Shown here: in pieces, positions 47,387 to 56,749 of the stretch
How the letters are laid out: each line of letters opens with the position of its first letter
Position numbering within the stretch: position 1 is the stretch's first letter
NCBI RefSeq assembly: GCF_005503355.1
Contig: NZ_SCMK01000001.1
Span: 289,343 to 353,342, forward strand
From: Sphingomonas sp. 1F27F7B
Lineage (GTDB): Bacteria > Pseudomonadota > Alphaproteobacteria > Sphingomonadales > Sphingomonadaceae
DNA length: 64,000 nt
Direction of reading: 5' to 3'
The notes under the pieces: generated by a model
What the model was told of the DNA's origin: nothing
Databases searched by the model: none
What the model saw: only the letters and a program-made list of their open reading frames with translations
Translations under genes and position numbers: made by a program

Positions 47387-48187
47387 ATGCCCCGCGAGAT
47401 AACTGCCTTTTCCAACCCGCTGATCAAGCGTGTCCGCAACCTGCGCGACAAGAAGCATCGCCGCGAAGAGGGCCTGTTCCTCGCCGAGGGCCTGCGCATC
47501 CTCACCGAAGCGCATGAGGCGGGGCGGGTTCCGCAATATCTGTTCTTCTCGAAGGACATGGTCGGCCACGCACTGGTCCGAACGCTGGTCGCCGCCACCG
47601 AAGCCGCGGGCGGCTGGGCAATCGAGACCAATGCCGACATTCTCTCCAAGCTTTCAGGCAAGGACAATCCGGGCGCGGTGGTGGGCGTCTATCCCGACTT
47701 CGCCGTGACGCTTGCCGATCTCGACCGGAGCCGCGCGGGCATCTGGCTGGTCGCCGAACGGCTGCGCGATCCGGGCAATATGGGCACCATCCTGCGCACT
47801 GCGGATGCAGTGGGCGCGGGCGGGCTGATCCTGATCGACGAATGCGTCGACCCCTTCTCGGTGGAGGCGGTGCGCGCCAGCATGGGCGCGCTGTTCACCG
47901 TGCCGGTGGCGCGGGCGAACTGGGGCGATTTCCTGGTCTGGCTGCGCAAGGGGCCCGGCCAGCTGGTCGGCCTCAGCCTCGATACGGAGCACGACTATCG
48001 TGCGCCCCGGTACGAAGCGCCGGTCTTTCTGCTCACCGGCAACGAAGCGCAGGGCATGCCCGGCTTCATGGCCGAGGCGTGCGACCTGCTCGTCAAGATC
48101 CCGATGCTCGGCAAGGCCGACAGCCTGAACGCCGCCGTGGCCACTGCAGTGATGGCCTATGAGGTGCTCGGCCAGCAGCGAGGCTGA
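47387..48187 (+). CDS. TrmH/SpoU-family RNA 2'-O-methyltransferase
   Basis: A 266-residue SPOUT enzyme. The N-terminal substrate-binding domain has FSNPLIKRVRNLRDKKHRRE and GLFLAEGLRILTEAHEAG. The knot domain has LRDPGNMGTILRTADAVGAG, FLLTGNEAQGMPG and IPMLGKADSLNAAVATAVMA. It targets a ribose 2'-OH in rRNA or tRNA; the site cannot be told. It lies 33 bp after HPr and may belong to that operon. Confidence 0.92.
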   Translation: MPREITAFSNPLIKRVRNLRDKKHRREEGLFLAEGLRILTEAHEAGRVPQYLFFSKDMVGHALVRTLVAATEAAGGWAIETNADILSKLSGKDNPGAVVGVYPDFAVTLADLDRSRAGIWLVAERLRDPGNMGTILRTADAVGAGGLILIDECVDPFSVEAVRASMGALFTVPVARANWGDFLVWLRKGPGQLVGLSLDTEHDYRAPRYEAPVFLLTGNEAQGMPGFMAEACDLLVKIPMLGKADSLNAAVATAVMAYEVLGQQRG

Positions 48188-48262
48188 ACGCGCGATAATC
48201 GTTACGGCCAGGGATCGTTCAGCCCCGTCCGCGCATTGCTCGCGGCAAAGAGGAGTGAATGC

Positions 48263-48958
48263 ATGCGTATCCCGACCATCGCCGCCGCCAGCCTGATCGC
48301 TCTGACTGCCCTGCCCGCCGCGGCCCAGGCCCAGACGGAATATCGCGCTTCGGGCACCGAGCCCTTCTGGAGCCTGACCATCGGCGCCCGGACGATGCGC
48401 TTCGAGGCGCCTGGCCGCCCCACCGTCAGCGTGCCGACGCCCCGGGTGATCCACGGCTTTGCCGGCGAGATCTGGCAGACGCGCCGGATCGACGTGAACA
48501 CCAATCACCGCCAGTGCAGCGACGGGATGAGCGACCGCGTCTATCCCGACACGGTGACCGTCACGGTGGACGGCCGCAGCTTCAAGGGCTGTGGCGGCGA
48601 ACCGCGTGCGCAGGCCGGCGCCAGCGTGATCGACGGCAATTGGCGGATCGAAGCGCTGAACGGCCGGCCGGTGCTGCGCGGCACCAGCCCGACCGTCGCG
48701 TTCGAGAGGGGCCGCATCTCGGGCAATGCGAGCTGCAACCGCTTTACCGGCACCTATGATTTCGCTCGCGGCCGGCTCAGCACCGGCGGCGTGGCCAGCA
48801 CGAAGATGGCCTGCCTCGATCGCGGCCGGAACCTGCAGGAGCAGGCCATCCTGGGTCTGCTCGGCGAGCGCCTGACCGTGTCGGGCAACCGCGCCGGCAA
48901 GCTGGTCCTCACCGGCGCCCGCGGCCGCACCATGACCCTGGTCCGCGCCCGGCCCTGA
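48263..48958 (+). CDS. Secreted COG3650 + META/HslJ-domain protein
   Basis: A 231-residue protein with a signal peptide ending PAAAQAQ. The N-terminal domain resembles COG3650 (GTEPFWSLTIG, QCSDGMSDRVYPDTVTVTV, FKGCGG). The C-terminal META domain resembles HslJ, with WRIEALNGRPV, GNASCNRFTGTYDF, STKMACLDR and QEQAILGLLG. Four cysteines could form two disulfides. AGGAG precedes ATG 48263. HslJ is linked to novobiocin tolerance in E. coli; the role here is unknown. Confidence 0.85.
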   Translation: MRIPTIAAASLIALTALPAAAQAQTEYRASGTEPFWSLTIGARTMRFEAPGRPTVSVPTPRVIHGFAGEIWQTRRIDVNTNHRQCSDGMSDRVYPDTVTVTVDGRSFKGCGGEPRAQAGASVIDGNWRIEALNGRPVLRGTSPTVAFERGRISGNASCNRFTGTYDFARGRLSTGGVASTKMACLDRGRNLQEQAILGLLGERLTVSGNRAGKLVLTGARGRTMTLVRARP

Positions 48959-48971
48959 GCGATCGCCCGGG

Positions 48972-50246
48972 CTATTCCGCCGCTTCCGCCGTGTCCGGGC
49001 CCGCCACCAGCTTGGTGAGCGGGCGCGGCGCGCTCTCGACCATCGGCAGCGGTTCGATCTCCTTGGTGCCGCTCGACACTTCCAGCGCCTCGAAGCGCTT
49101 GGCCTGGGTCATCACCTGGCTCTCCAGGCTGCCGACCATCGCATTATAGGCGCCTGTCGCCTGTTCGAGATTGCGGCCCATCCGCGCGACATGGCCGCCC
49201 ATGGTGGCGAGCCGCGAATGCAGCTCCTTACCCAGCCGGGCGATCTCCGCCGCCTCCTCGGCCAGCTTCTCCTGCCGCCAGACGCTGGCGACGGTTCGGG
49301 CGATCGCAACGAGATTGGTGGGCGTGGCGAGCAGCACGCGGCGCTCGAACGCCCATTCCCACAGCGCATCGTCCTGCTCCAGCGCCGCGGTCAGGAAATG
49401 CTCGCCGGGGATGTAAAGGATGACATAGTCCGCCGCGTCGCCGAACTGCGCCCAATAGTTCTTCGAGCCGAGCTGCTCGGCATGCCGGCGAATCGCGGCG
49501 GCATGCGCGGCGAGATGGGCGGCGCGGCCGCCCTCCTCATGCGCGTCGCTGGCGTCGAGGAACGCGTTCAGCGAGCATTTCGCGTCGATGATCAGCTTCT
49601 TGCCGCCGGGCAGGCGTACGATCACGTCGGGCCGCAGCCGCCCGTCCTCGGTGTTCACCGAAACCTCGGTCTGGAAATCGGCATGCTGCGACAAGCCGGC
49701 CTGCTCGAGCACGTTGCGCAGGCTCTGCTCGCCCCAGCGGCCGCGCGCCTTGGGGCTGGTGCGCAGCGCATTGACCAGCTTGGCGGTCTCGTCGCGCACC
49801 TGGGTGTGGCCGGCATGAAGCTGCTGCACCGCCTCGCGCAGCGCCTGATAACTGCCCACCCGCTCCTTCTCGACTTCGTTCAGCCCCTGCTGGTAGCGCA
49901 GGAGCGTTTCCTGCACCGGTGCCAGCAGCGCCTTCATCTTCGCCTCATTGCTCTCCCCCGCCTGGGCGAAGCGCTGATCGGCGCGGTCGAGAAAATTCTT
50001 CTGGGATTCACCTAGGATGCGGTGCGCCAGTTCGGCGAAACGGCTCTCCATCCCAGTGGTCTCGGCCTTGAGGCTCGCCAGCTCGATCTGGGCGCGGCCG
50101 AGATCGGCGGCGGCGGCCTTGAACTCGGCCGCGCGCGCGTCGCGCTCCGCGCGCATCTGCGCCGCCGAGCGCCCACCAAGGAACATGCCGAGACCGAGCC
50201 CCACCGCCAGCGCGGCGACCGCAATGAGAACCGCCAGCAGATCCAA
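48972..50246 (-). CDS. rmuC: RmuC family protein
   Basis: A 424-residue protein with one N-terminal membrane helix (LLAVLIAVAALAVGLGLGMF). A long coiled coil follows (about residues 30-190). The RmuC core has a PD-(D/E)XK-like nuclease region: RGRWGEQSLRNVLEQAGLS, RPDVIVRLPGGKKLIIDAKC and ADYVILYIPGEHFLTAAL. GGGAGG six bases before TTG 50246 is the best start; an upstream TTG lacks it. RmuC limits DNA rearrangements at inverted repeats in E. coli, which is apt in this palindrome-rich region. It follows def and recR on the same strand. Confidence 0.92.
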   Translation of the reverse strand: MDLLAVLIAVAALAVGLGLGMFLGGRSAAQMRAERDARAAEFKAAAADLGRAQIELASLKAETTGMESRFAELAHRILGESQKNFLDRADQRFAQAGESNEAKMKALLAPVQETLLRYQQGLNEVEKERVGSYQALREAVQQLHAGHTQVRDETAKLVNALRTSPKARGRWGEQSLRNVLEQAGLSQHADFQTEVSVNTEDGRLRPDVIVRLPGGKKLIIDAKCSLNAFLDASDAHEEGGRAAHLAAHAAAIRRHAEQLGSKNYWAQFGDAADYVILYIPGEHFLTAALEQDDALWEWAFERRVLLATPTNLVAIARTVASVWRQEKLAEEAAEIARLGKELHSRLATMGGHVARMGRNLEQATGAYNAMVGSLESQVMTQAKRFEALEVSSGTKEIEPLPMVESAPRPLTKLVAGPDTAEAAE

Positions 50247-50377
50247 GCCTCGCCTCCCGAAAAGTCGCAAAAGTCACGGCAGACGCGCATGCAAGTGCCT
50301 GCGCGCGGAACATATACCGAACGCCACATATAGGACAGGGGGAATTTCGAAGGCGTGCGCCGCCGCCCCCGACGGTC

Positions 50378-50905
50378 TCAGGCGGCGGCCTTGCGTGCCT
50401 TGGCCAGCTTCTTGAGGATCATGTCGCGCTTCAGGCGCGAGAGGTGATCGATGAAGACGATGCCCTGCAGGTGATCCATCTCGTGCTGGATGCAGGTGGC
50501 GAGCAGGCCCTCGAACACCTCGTCATGCGCGGCCCCCTTCTCGTCGAGCCACTTCACCCGGCAGCGCGCCGGGCGCTCGACATCGGCGAACTGCTCGGGG
50601 ATCGACAGGCAGCCCTCGGTATAGACCGACTGCTCCTCGGCCGGATCGAGGATCTCGGGGTTGATGAAGACGCGCGGCTCGCGGATCGGCTTGCCCTCCT
50701 CGTCCTCGCGCTCCTGCAGATCCATCACGATCACGCGCTTCGGCACACCCACCTGGATGGCGGCGAGGCCAATGCCCGGCGCGTCGTACATGGTGTCGAA
50801 CATGTCCGCGATAAGGTCGCGGAGCTCGTCAGTCACCTCCGCCACGGGTTCGGAGATGAGGCGCAGGCGCGGATCGGGTACTTCGACGATGGGTAGAATG
50901 GCCAT
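50378..50905 (-). CDS. def: Peptide deformylase
   Basis: A 175-residue enzyme that removes the formyl group from nascent proteins. All three family motifs are present: GIGLAAIQVG, EGCLSIPE with the metal Cys, and QHEMDHLQG with HExxH. The length is normal. It follows recR by 47 bp on the same strand and precedes rmuC. Confidence 0.97.
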   Translation of the reverse strand: MAILPIVEVPDPRLRLISEPVAEVTDELRDLIADMFDTMYDAPGIGLAAIQVGVPKRVIVMDLQEREDEEGKPIREPRVFINPEILDPAEEQSVYTEGCLSIPEQFADVERPARCRVKWLDEKGAAHDEVFEGLLATCIQHEMDHLQGIVFIDHLSRLKRDMILKKLAKARKAAA

Positions 50906-50952
50906 CCCGCCATTTTAGGTCTTCGCACCCCTCGCCGCAAGGGAGGGGAATC

Positions 50953-51549
50953 CTAGGCCACCGGCCGCCTCGCCCGCAGCGCCTGCGCGAGCGTGCCTTC
51001 GTCGAGATAGTCCAGCTCGCCGCCGACCGGCAGGCCATGCGCCAGCTGGGTGACGCGCACCGGATAGGTCTCGATCCGCTCGGCGATATAGTGCGCAGTA
51101 GTCTGGCCCTCGAGCGTGGCGTTCATCGCGAGGACGACTTCGTCGATCCCGCCCGCGGCGATACGGGCAACCAGCCTGTCGATGCGCAGGTCCTCGGGCC
51201 GCACGCCCTCCAGCGCCGAGAGGCGGCCACCAAGGACGTGGAAGCGCCCGGGGAAGAGCCGCGCGCGATCGAGCGCCCAGAGATCCGCCACTTCCTCGAC
51301 CACGCAGAGCGAACGCGCGTCGCGGCGCGGATCGGCGCAGATCTGGCAGGGGTCCGAGGTGTCGACATTGCCGCAGACCCCGCAGGTCGCCAGGTTGCGG
51401 CTCACCGCCCCCAGCGCCGAAAGCAGCGGATCGAGCGCCGTCTCGCGCTTCTTGAGCAAGTGAAGCACCGCGCGCCGCGCCGAACGGGGGCCGAGCCCCG
51501 GAAGTCGCGACAGGGCCTGGGTGAGCGCTTCGATCTCGGGAGATGCCAT
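50953..51549 (-). CDS. recR: Recombination mediator RecR
   Basis: A 198-residue protein of the RecFOR pathway, which loads RecA on gapped DNA. It has the helix-hairpin-helix [20 protein letters not shown], the C4 zinc finger [16 protein letters not shown], and a Toprim domain with [13 protein letters not shown] and [19 protein letters not shown]. The Met at 51549 matches the family start ([11 protein letters not shown]). Divergent from the hemoglobin gene; def follows. Confidence 0.96.
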   Translation of the reverse strand: MASPEIEALTQALSRLPGLGPRSARRAVLHLLKKRETALDPLLSALGAVSRNLATCGVCGNVDTSDPCQICADPRRDARSLCVVEEVADLWALDRARLFPGRFHVLGGRLSALEGVRPEDLRIDRLVARIAAGGIDEVVLAMNATLEGQTTAHYIAERIETYPVRVTQLAHGLPVGGELDYLDEGTLAQALRARRPVA

Positions 51550-51684
51550 GGGCGGAGATGTAACCATGCCGGAACAGAAAGGAAACCGTTCCGCGACCTT
51601 CGATCGTCCTGTCGGAGGCCTCTGCTGCATACTGGGACCGAATGCCCCATTTCCATCCGAGGCTGCCGGCCCCAGATAGGCGCC

Positions 51685-52152
51685 ATGCAGAAGACCGGTA
51701 CTCCCTCTCCTCATGCCGCCGCGATGCGCGACGAGAAGCGACGCGCGGCCGCCGAAATCGGGATCGACGAAGATTTCGTCTCCGAGCTGGTCGAGCGCTT
51801 CTATGGGCGGGTGCAGGCCGATCCGGTGCTCGGCCCGATCTTCGCCGGGCGGATCGCCGATTGGGGGCCGCATCTGGCGCAGATGAAGCGCTTCTGGCGC
51901 TCCGTCCTGTTCAGCAGCGGCGAATATCTGGGGCGGCCGATGCCGCTGCACCTCGCCATCCCGGGGCTCGACAAGCCGATGTTCGCACGCTGGCTCGACC
52001 TGTTCGCGGCGACGCTCGCGGAGATCGGTGGCGGAGATGCCGCCGAGCATGTGCATGAGCGCGCCCGGATGATCGCCAACAGCTTCCTCAACGGCATCGC
52101 GATCCACCATCACGGCCAGCTGGGACTGCGCCCGGGTGAAGGCTTTGCGTGA
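51685..52152 (+). CDS. Group III truncated hemoglobin
   Basis: A 155-residue globin of the trHbP type. Features are [40 protein letters not shown] and [24 protein letters not shown] helix F containing the proximal His. The spacing and the absence of the GG motifs of group I/II fit group III. Heme binding is expected; the role (O2, NO or peroxide chemistry) is not known. No reductase lies beside it. Confidence 0.85.
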   Translation: MQKTGTPSPHAAAMRDEKRRAAAEIGIDEDFVSELVERFYGRVQADPVLGPIFAGRIADWGPHLAQMKRFWRSVLFSSGEYLGRPMPLHLAIPGLDKPMFARWLDLFAATLAEIGGGDAAEHVHERARMIANSFLNGIAIHHHGQLGLRPGEGFA

Positions 52153-52188
52153 GAGGCGCTTCCCTGCCCCGGCGTGGAGGGGGAAAGG

Positions 52189-53181
52189 CTACATCTCCCC
52201 CCGCGCTCTTCGGATCGCATACCATTTCTGCACGTTCGCATTGTGCTGTTCGAGCGTGTCCGCAAACACATGGCCACCCGTGCCGTCCGCCACGAAGTAG
52301 AGCGCCGACGAACTCGCCGGATCGAGCACCGCATCGATGCTCGCGCGGCCAGGATTGGTGATCGGGCCGATCGGCAGGCCGACCTTCTCATAGGTGTTGT
52401 AATCGTTCTTCGCGTGCACTTCGGAGAGGAGCGGGCGGCGGCCGAGCGGCTTGCCCTTGGTGATCGGGTAGATGAAGGTCGGATCCGCCTGGAGCATCAT
52501 GTTCTGGCGCAAGCGGTTGGAATAGACTGCGGCAACCGTGCGGCGCTCCTCGGGCTTGCCGGTTTCCTTCTCGACGATCGCGGCGAGGTTGATCGCGTCG
52601 GCCGGGCTGCTGACCGCGATGCCCGGCTTGCGGGCCTCCCAGGCCCTGGCGAGATAGGTCGCCATCGCCTTCTGCATGCGATCGAGAACCGACTGGCGCG
52701 TGTCGCCGCGATTATAGGCATAGCTGTCCGGCAGGACCGTGCCCTCGACCGGTACCTGGATCTCGCCGGTGAGCTGCGGCGCCTTCATTAGCGTCTCGTA
52801 GACGAGGATCGACGGCGTGCCCTCGGGGATGGTGACGAAGCGCTGGAGCGTGCGGCCGCCCTGCATCATCTTGAGGATGTCCGACTGGCTGAGATGCGCC
52901 GGCAGGCGATATTCGCCCGCCTTGATCGGATCGCTGCTGCCCAGCAGCTTGGCGAGCACGAGGAACTGGCGCGCCGAGCCGATAGCGCCGGCCCTTTCCA
53001 GCTCGGTGGCGGCGCGCGACAGGCTCGCCCCGTCCGGGATCATCACGGTAAGGTTCTGCTTCGCCGGCCCCGCCCCGCCCCAGAGCTGGAGCACGCCCAT
53101 ACCGAGCGCGACCAGCACCAGGAGCGCGACCAGCACGGCACAGCCGCCAAGCCGCCTGCGCGGCCTGGCGGGCTTTTCCAC
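52189..53181 (-). CDS. mltG: Endolytic murein transglycosylase MltG
   Basis: A 330-residue inner-membrane protein with one N-terminal helix (CAVLVALLVLVALGMGVL). It has a LysM-like subdomain and the YceG catalytic domain: catalytic Glu in AAIVEKETGKPEERRTVAAV, then LQADPTFIYPI and YNTYEKVGLPIGPITNPG. It cleaves nascent peptidoglycan glycans and sets chain length. GTG start 16 bp after fabF, in the common acpP-fabF-mltG order. Confidence 0.95.
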   Translation of the reverse strand: MEKPARPRRRLGGCAVLVALLVLVALGMGVLQLWGGAGPAKQNLTVMIPDGASLSRAATELERAGAIGSARQFLVLAKLLGSSDPIKAGEYRLPAHLSQSDILKMMQGGRTLQRFVTIPEGTPSILVYETLMKAPQLTGEIQVPVEGTVLPDSYAYNRGDTRQSVLDRMQKAMATYLARAWEARKPGIAVSSPADAINLAAIVEKETGKPEERRTVAAVYSNRLRQNMMLQADPTFIYPITKGKPLGRRPLLSEVHAKNDYNTYEKVGLPIGPITNPGRASIDAVLDPASSSALYFVADGTGGHVFADTLEQHNANVQKWYAIRRARGEM

Positions 53182-53197
53182 TGGTGCGGGTGCTTCC

Positions 53198-54457
53198 TCA
53201 GACAGACTTCATCACCAGGCTGGCATTGGTGCCGCCGAAGCCGAACGAGTTGTTCAGCACCGCCTTCACCTTGCGCTCCTTGGCCTTGTGCGGGACGAGA
53301 TCGACGCCCGCGCAATTCTCGCTCGGATTGTCGAGGTTGAGCGTCGGCGGCACGATCTGGTCGCGCAATGCCAGGATGCAGAAGATACTCTCCACTGCGC
53401 CGGCACCGCCCAGCAAATGGCCGATCGCCGACTTGGTCGAGCTCATCGACAGGCCGCCGATCGCATCGCCGAAGAGCCGGCGGACGGCCCCCAGTTCGAG
53501 TTCATCGCCCAGCGGCGTCGAGGTGCCGTGCGCATTGATGTAATCGATGTCGGAAAGGTCGAGGCCCGACTTCCTCATCGCCATCTGCATCGAGCGGAAG
53601 GCGCCCGAGCCCTCGGGATGCGGCGCGGTCACGTGATAGGCATCGCCCGACAGGCCATAGCCCACGACCTCGGCATAGATCTTCGCGCCGCGCGCCTTGG
53701 CATGCTCATATTCCTCGAGCACGACGATGCCGGCACCCTCGCCCATCACGAAGCCGTCGCGGTCCTGGTCCCAGGGGCGGCTGGCGCGCCACGGCTCGTC
53801 GCGGAAGCCGGTCGACAGCGCGCGCGCCTGGCCGAAGCCGGCGATGCCGATCGGGCAGACCGTGCTCTCGGCGCCGCCGGCGAGCATGATGTCGGCATCG
53901 TCCATCGCGATCATCCGCGCGGCGTCGCCGATCGAATGCGCGCCGGTCGAGCAGGCGGTGACCACTGCATGGTTCGGGCCCATCAGACCGTATTTGATCG
54001 AGACCTGGCCAGAGATCAGGTTGATCAGGCGGCCATGGACGAAATGCGGACTGACCCGCTTCGGCCCCTTCTCGGCCAGGACGAGCGATTCGCTCTCGAT
54101 GCCCGGCAGGCCGCCAATGCCCGAGCCGATCGAGCAGCCGGCACGGAAGCGCAGCTCCTCCGACATGTCGGTGAGGCCGGCATCCTCGATCGCCTGGCCT
54201 GCGGCATCGATGCCGTAGACGATGAACGGATCGACCTGGCGCTGCACCTTGTGATCGACGCGCAGGCTCGGATCGAAGCCATATTCATGGCCCGCCGGCT
54301 TCACTTCGCAGGCATAGTTGCTCTGGAAATCGGTCGCGTCGAAGCGCGTGATCGTGCCAGCGCCGGACTTGGCGGCGATGATGTTCTTCCAGGCAGTCTC
54401 GACATCCGCGCCCAGCGGGGTGACGAGGCCAAGGCCGGTGACAACTACACGGCGCAT
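53198..54457 (-). CDS. fabF: 3-oxoacyl-ACP synthase II
   Basis: A 419-residue condensing enzyme of fatty-acid elongation. The Cys-His-His triad is visible: VVTACSTGAHSIG, INAHGTSTPLGDE and SAIGHLLGGAGAVE. It begins MRRVVVTGLGLVTPLG and ends FGFGGTNASLVMK, as expected. acpP precedes it, with a terminator-like hairpin between them that may tune read-through. Confidence 0.97.
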   Translation of the reverse strand: MRRVVVTGLGLVTPLGADVETAWKNIIAAKSGAGTITRFDATDFQSNYACEVKPAGHEYGFDPSLRVDHKVQRQVDPFIVYGIDAAGQAIEDAGLTDMSEELRFRAGCSIGSGIGGLPGIESESLVLAEKGPKRVSPHFVHGRLINLISGQVSIKYGLMGPNHAVVTACSTGAHSIGDAARMIAMDDADIMLAGGAESTVCPIGIAGFGQARALSTGFRDEPWRASRPWDQDRDGFVMGEGAGIVVLEEYEHAKARGAKIYAEVVGYGLSGDAYHVTAPHPEGSGAFRSMQMAMRKSGLDLSDIDYINAHGTSTPLGDELELGAVRRLFGDAIGGLSMSSTKSAIGHLLGGAGAVESIFCILALRDQIVPPTLNLDNPSENCAGVDLVPHKAKERKVKAVLNNSFGFGGTNASLVMKSV

Positions 54458-54533
54458 CCGCTTTCTCCGTCAAACTTCTCGAAATTCGCACATGAAAGCC
54501 GGTGAAATACCTGATTTCATGGCCAAAACAAAA

Positions 54534-54576
54534 CGGCTCCCCGCCCAACTCTATTCGAGCCCGGGACGGGGAGCCG
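54534..54576 (-). terminator. Terminator-like hairpin after acpP
   Basis: A 10-bp stem (CGGCTCCCCG with CGGGGAGCCG) has a 23-nt loop, followed on the minus strand by TTTTGTTTTGG. It lies between acpP and fabF, so it probably lets acpP mRNA accumulate above fabF. Confidence 0.75.
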
Positions 54577-54620
54577 CTGATTCACGCTCGGCCCATAAGG
54601 GCGCGATCGCCCGGGGGCGA

Positions 54621-54869
54621 TCAGCCCGCCTGATGCTCGGAGATGTAGGAGACCGCGTCGCCGACGGTGCTGATCTTCTCAGCCGCATCGTCGGGGATCT
54701 CGACGCCGAATTCTTCCTCGAACGCCATCACCAGCTCGACGATGTCGAGGCTGTCCGCGCCCAGATCATCGATGAAGCTCGCCGTCGGCGTAACGTCGCC
54801 GGCATCGACACCGAGGTGATCGACGACGAGCGCAGTCACGCGGGTGGTGATCTCTTCCTGGTTGGCCAT
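54621..54869 (-). CDS. acpP: Acyl carrier protein
   Basis: An 82-residue acidic ACP. The phosphopantetheine attachment serine (about residue 40) is in [19 protein letters not shown], preceded by [10 protein letters not shown]. Carries growing acyl chains for fatty-acid synthesis and lipid A. Followed by a terminator and then fabF. Confidence 0.97.
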   Translation of the reverse strand: MANQEEITTRVTALVVDHLGVDAGDVTPTASFIDDLGADSLDIVELVMAFEEEFGVEIPDDAAEKISTVGDAVSYISEHQAG

Positions 54870-54970
54870 GGTCCCTGTTTTCCTTTGTAGCTAGGGGCTC
54901 AATATCGTTGGAACGCACCTAGATCGCACATGATGCCGTTGCAAGAGGGGGCGCGCCGGTGCCGTTGCGG

Positions 54971-55513
54971 TCAGGCCTGCGAAAACTGCCAGGCCGCGTA
55001 GCGGACGGTGCTGACGAAGAGGAAATATTTGTTGAGCAGCGCCGCGTTGGCGCGCGTCTGCTTCGTTTCGTCGGTGACCGACGCAATCACCAGCTGCTGC
55101 ATCTCCTCGGTGGTGAGCGGGCGATTGCGCACATCCTCGGGCAGCGCGTCGAACCGGGTCTCGAGCTCGTTCGGATCGAATCCCTGCGCGACGACGGCCT
55201 TTTCGGCGATCGGCTGGCCGAGCTTGGCAAGCGTGTAGACTCGCGCAGCCTCCAGCGCCGCCTCGGACCATTTGTGCTGGTCCGCGCATTCCTTGGCCGC
55301 GATCGAGATGCCGCTGCCGACCGCCGGATCATAGGTGGGGCGCACCCCGGCGCCCTCCCCCATGTTGCGGGTGACGTCCCTGCCAATCTGCTCGGTGAGA
55401 GCCGGCTTGAGCTTGCCGATCACGCAATCGATCGTCGCGAGGTCCGCGGCCTGGGCCGGGGCTGCGAAGGCGGCCGCGGCCAAGGCGGCGATTCCGAAAA
55501 GACGCATAGACAT
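54971..55513 (-). CDS. Secreted protein of unknown function between fabG and acpP
   Basis: A 180-residue protein with a signal peptide (LFGIAALAAAAFAAPAQA). The mature part is helical with two cysteines (ATIDCVIGKLKPALTEQIGR, SIAAKECADQHKWSEAALEA) and ends in STVRYAAWQFSQA. No recognised domain. GGAG stands four bases before ATG 55513. It shares the strand of the fab genes, 23 bp after fabG, so it is probably co-transcribed although it would act in the periplasm. Confidence 0.72.
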   Translation of the reverse strand: MSMRLFGIAALAAAAFAAPAQAADLATIDCVIGKLKPALTEQIGRDVTRNMGEGAGVRPTYDPAVGSGISIAAKECADQHKWSEAALEAARVYTLAKLGQPIAEKAVVAQGFDPNELETRFDALPEDVRNRPLTTEEMQQLVIASVTDETKQTRANAALLNKYFLFVSTVRYAAWQFSQA

Positions 55514-55536
55514 CACACTCCAGGGCTCGCCCCCGC

Positions 55537-56274
55537 TCACAGCATCGCCATACCGCCGTTCACATGCAAGGTCTGGCCAGTGACATAGGCAGCTTCCCTG
55601 CTGGCCAGATAGACGACCGCGGCGCCGATATCCTCGCCCTCGCCCAGCTTGCCCGCCGGAATGCGGCCGAGCAGCGCTTCCTTCTGTGCATCGGGCAGCA
55701 CGTCGGTCATCGCCGAGCGGATGAAGCCCGGGGCGACGCAATTGACCGTGATGTTGCGGCTGGCCAGTTCCTGGGCGAGCGCCTTGGACATGCCGACCAG
55801 GCCGGCCTTGGACGCGGCATAATTGGCCTGGCCCGGATTTCCGGTCGCGCCCACCACGGACGTGATCGAGATGACGCGGCCGAATCGGGCCTTCATCATC
55901 GGCTTGGCGGCGGCGCGGATCAGGCGGAAGGCGGCCTCGAGGTTCACCGTGATGACCTGTTCCCACTCCTCGTCCTTCATCCGCATCGCGAGATTGTCGC
56001 GGGTGACGCCGGCATTGTTGACGAGGATGTCGAGCTGGCCGAGCGCCTCGACCGCCTTGGGGACAAGGGCATCAACCTGCGCCTTGTCGGAAAGGTTGCA
56101 GGCGAGCGCGATATGGTCGCCGCCCAGGCCGGCACGAAAGGCTTCGAGCTTCTCGGCATTGCTGCCCGAAACGGCGAGCCGGGCGCCCTGTGCGGCCAGC
56201 GCCCTGGCGATCGCCGAGCCGATACCGCCCGAGGCGCCGGTGACGAGGGCAGTCATGCCAGTTAGGTCGAACAT
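55537..56274 (-). CDS. fabG: 3-oxoacyl-ACP reductase
   Basis: A 245-residue NADPH-dependent SDR reducing 3-oxoacyl-ACP. Motifs are ALVTGASGGIGSAIARAL, NNAGVTRDNLAMRMKDEEWE, ISITSVVGATGNPGQANYAA (catalytic Ser and Tyr) with YAASKAG, and GQTLHVNGGMAML at the end. The length is normal. Separated from fabD by the GxxExxY cassette, whereas the two are usually adjacent. Confidence 0.97.
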   Translation of the reverse strand: MFDLTGMTALVTGASGGIGSAIARALAAQGARLAVSGSNAEKLEAFRAGLGGDHIALACNLSDKAQVDALVPKAVEALGQLDILVNNAGVTRDNLAMRMKDEEWEQVITVNLEAAFRLIRAAAKPMMKARFGRVISITSVVGATGNPGQANYAASKAGLVGMSKALAQELASRNITVNCVAPGFIRSAMTDVLPDAQKEALLGRIPAGKLGEGEDIGAAVVYLASREAAYVTGQTLHVNGGMAML

Positions 56275-56296
56275 TGGGGTCTCCAGAAGAAAGAAG

Positions 56297-56713
56297 TTAT
56301 TGGTTCACGCGGAGGCACGGAGACGCGGAGGGGGCATAGTCGTTCACGACTCGCCTGAGCCCCTCCTTCAGCGTTGCGCCGCCGAAGTTGATCAGCAGCC
56401 CTACGGGCTGTTTGGTCAGACGCAAATAGGTGAGAAGCTGCTTCCCATGTGCCGCAGTCGGCCGTTCGACCGACTTGATCTCGACCAGCAGGCGTTCGTC
56501 CACGAGCAGATCGATACGAAAGGCAGCTTCGAACCGAAGATCATCAAATTCGATGTCGATCGGCCGTTGGCGCGCCACCGAATACCCCATCCTCGTCAGT
56601 TTGCTGGCGAGGATGGCCTCGTAGACGCTTTCGAGCAGGCCTGGACCGAGCTCTCGATGCAGCCGCAGGGCCACATCGACCACGTCGCCGCTGATCTGCT
56701 CGATATCCCTCAA
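56297..56713 (-). CDS. GxxExxY protein in an inverted-repeat cassette
   Basis: A 138-residue member of the GxxExxY family. The signature is ELGPGLLESVYEAIL, and the PD-(D/E)XK-like core appears in AAFRIDLLVDERLLVEIKS, with Asp and Glu-x-Lys. LLTYLRLTKQPVGLLINFG is also typical. The start is TTG 56713 with GGAG seven bases upstream; that GGAG is the inner end of the right inverted repeat. The left repeat encodes the last residues (SASPCLRVNQ). It is inserted between fabD and fabG on the same strand. Function unknown; nuclease-like fold by motif only. Confidence 0.88.
   Translation of the reverse strand: MRDIEQISGDVVDVALRLHRELGPGLLESVYEAILASKLTRMGYSVARQRPIDIEFDDLRFEAAFRIDLLVDERLLVEIKSVERPTAAHGKQLLTYLRLTKQPVGLLINFGGATLKEGLRRVVNDYAPSASPCLRVNQ
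56302..56330. repeat. Left inverted repeat of GxxExxY cassette
   Basis: A 29-bp arm beginning GGTTCACGCGGAGGCACGGA. It matches the reverse complement of 56721-56749 at 26 of 29 positions. The three mismatches lie in the GGAG(G/A)C(A/G)CGG repeats. It lies inside the 3' end of the coding sequence. Confidence 0.9.
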
Positions 56714-56720
56714 GCCCTAT

Positions 56721-56749
56721 CTCCGCGCCTCCGCGTCTCCGCGTGAACC
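56721..56749. repeat. Right inverted repeat of GxxExxY cassette
   Basis: A 29-bp arm beginning CTCCGCGCCTCCGCGTCTCC and ending GTGAACC. It is the partner of 56302-56330. On the minus strand its inner end GCGGAG supplies the Shine-Dalgarno of the cassette gene. Purine-rich AAGAAG words flank both arms on the outside. Confidence 0.9.
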
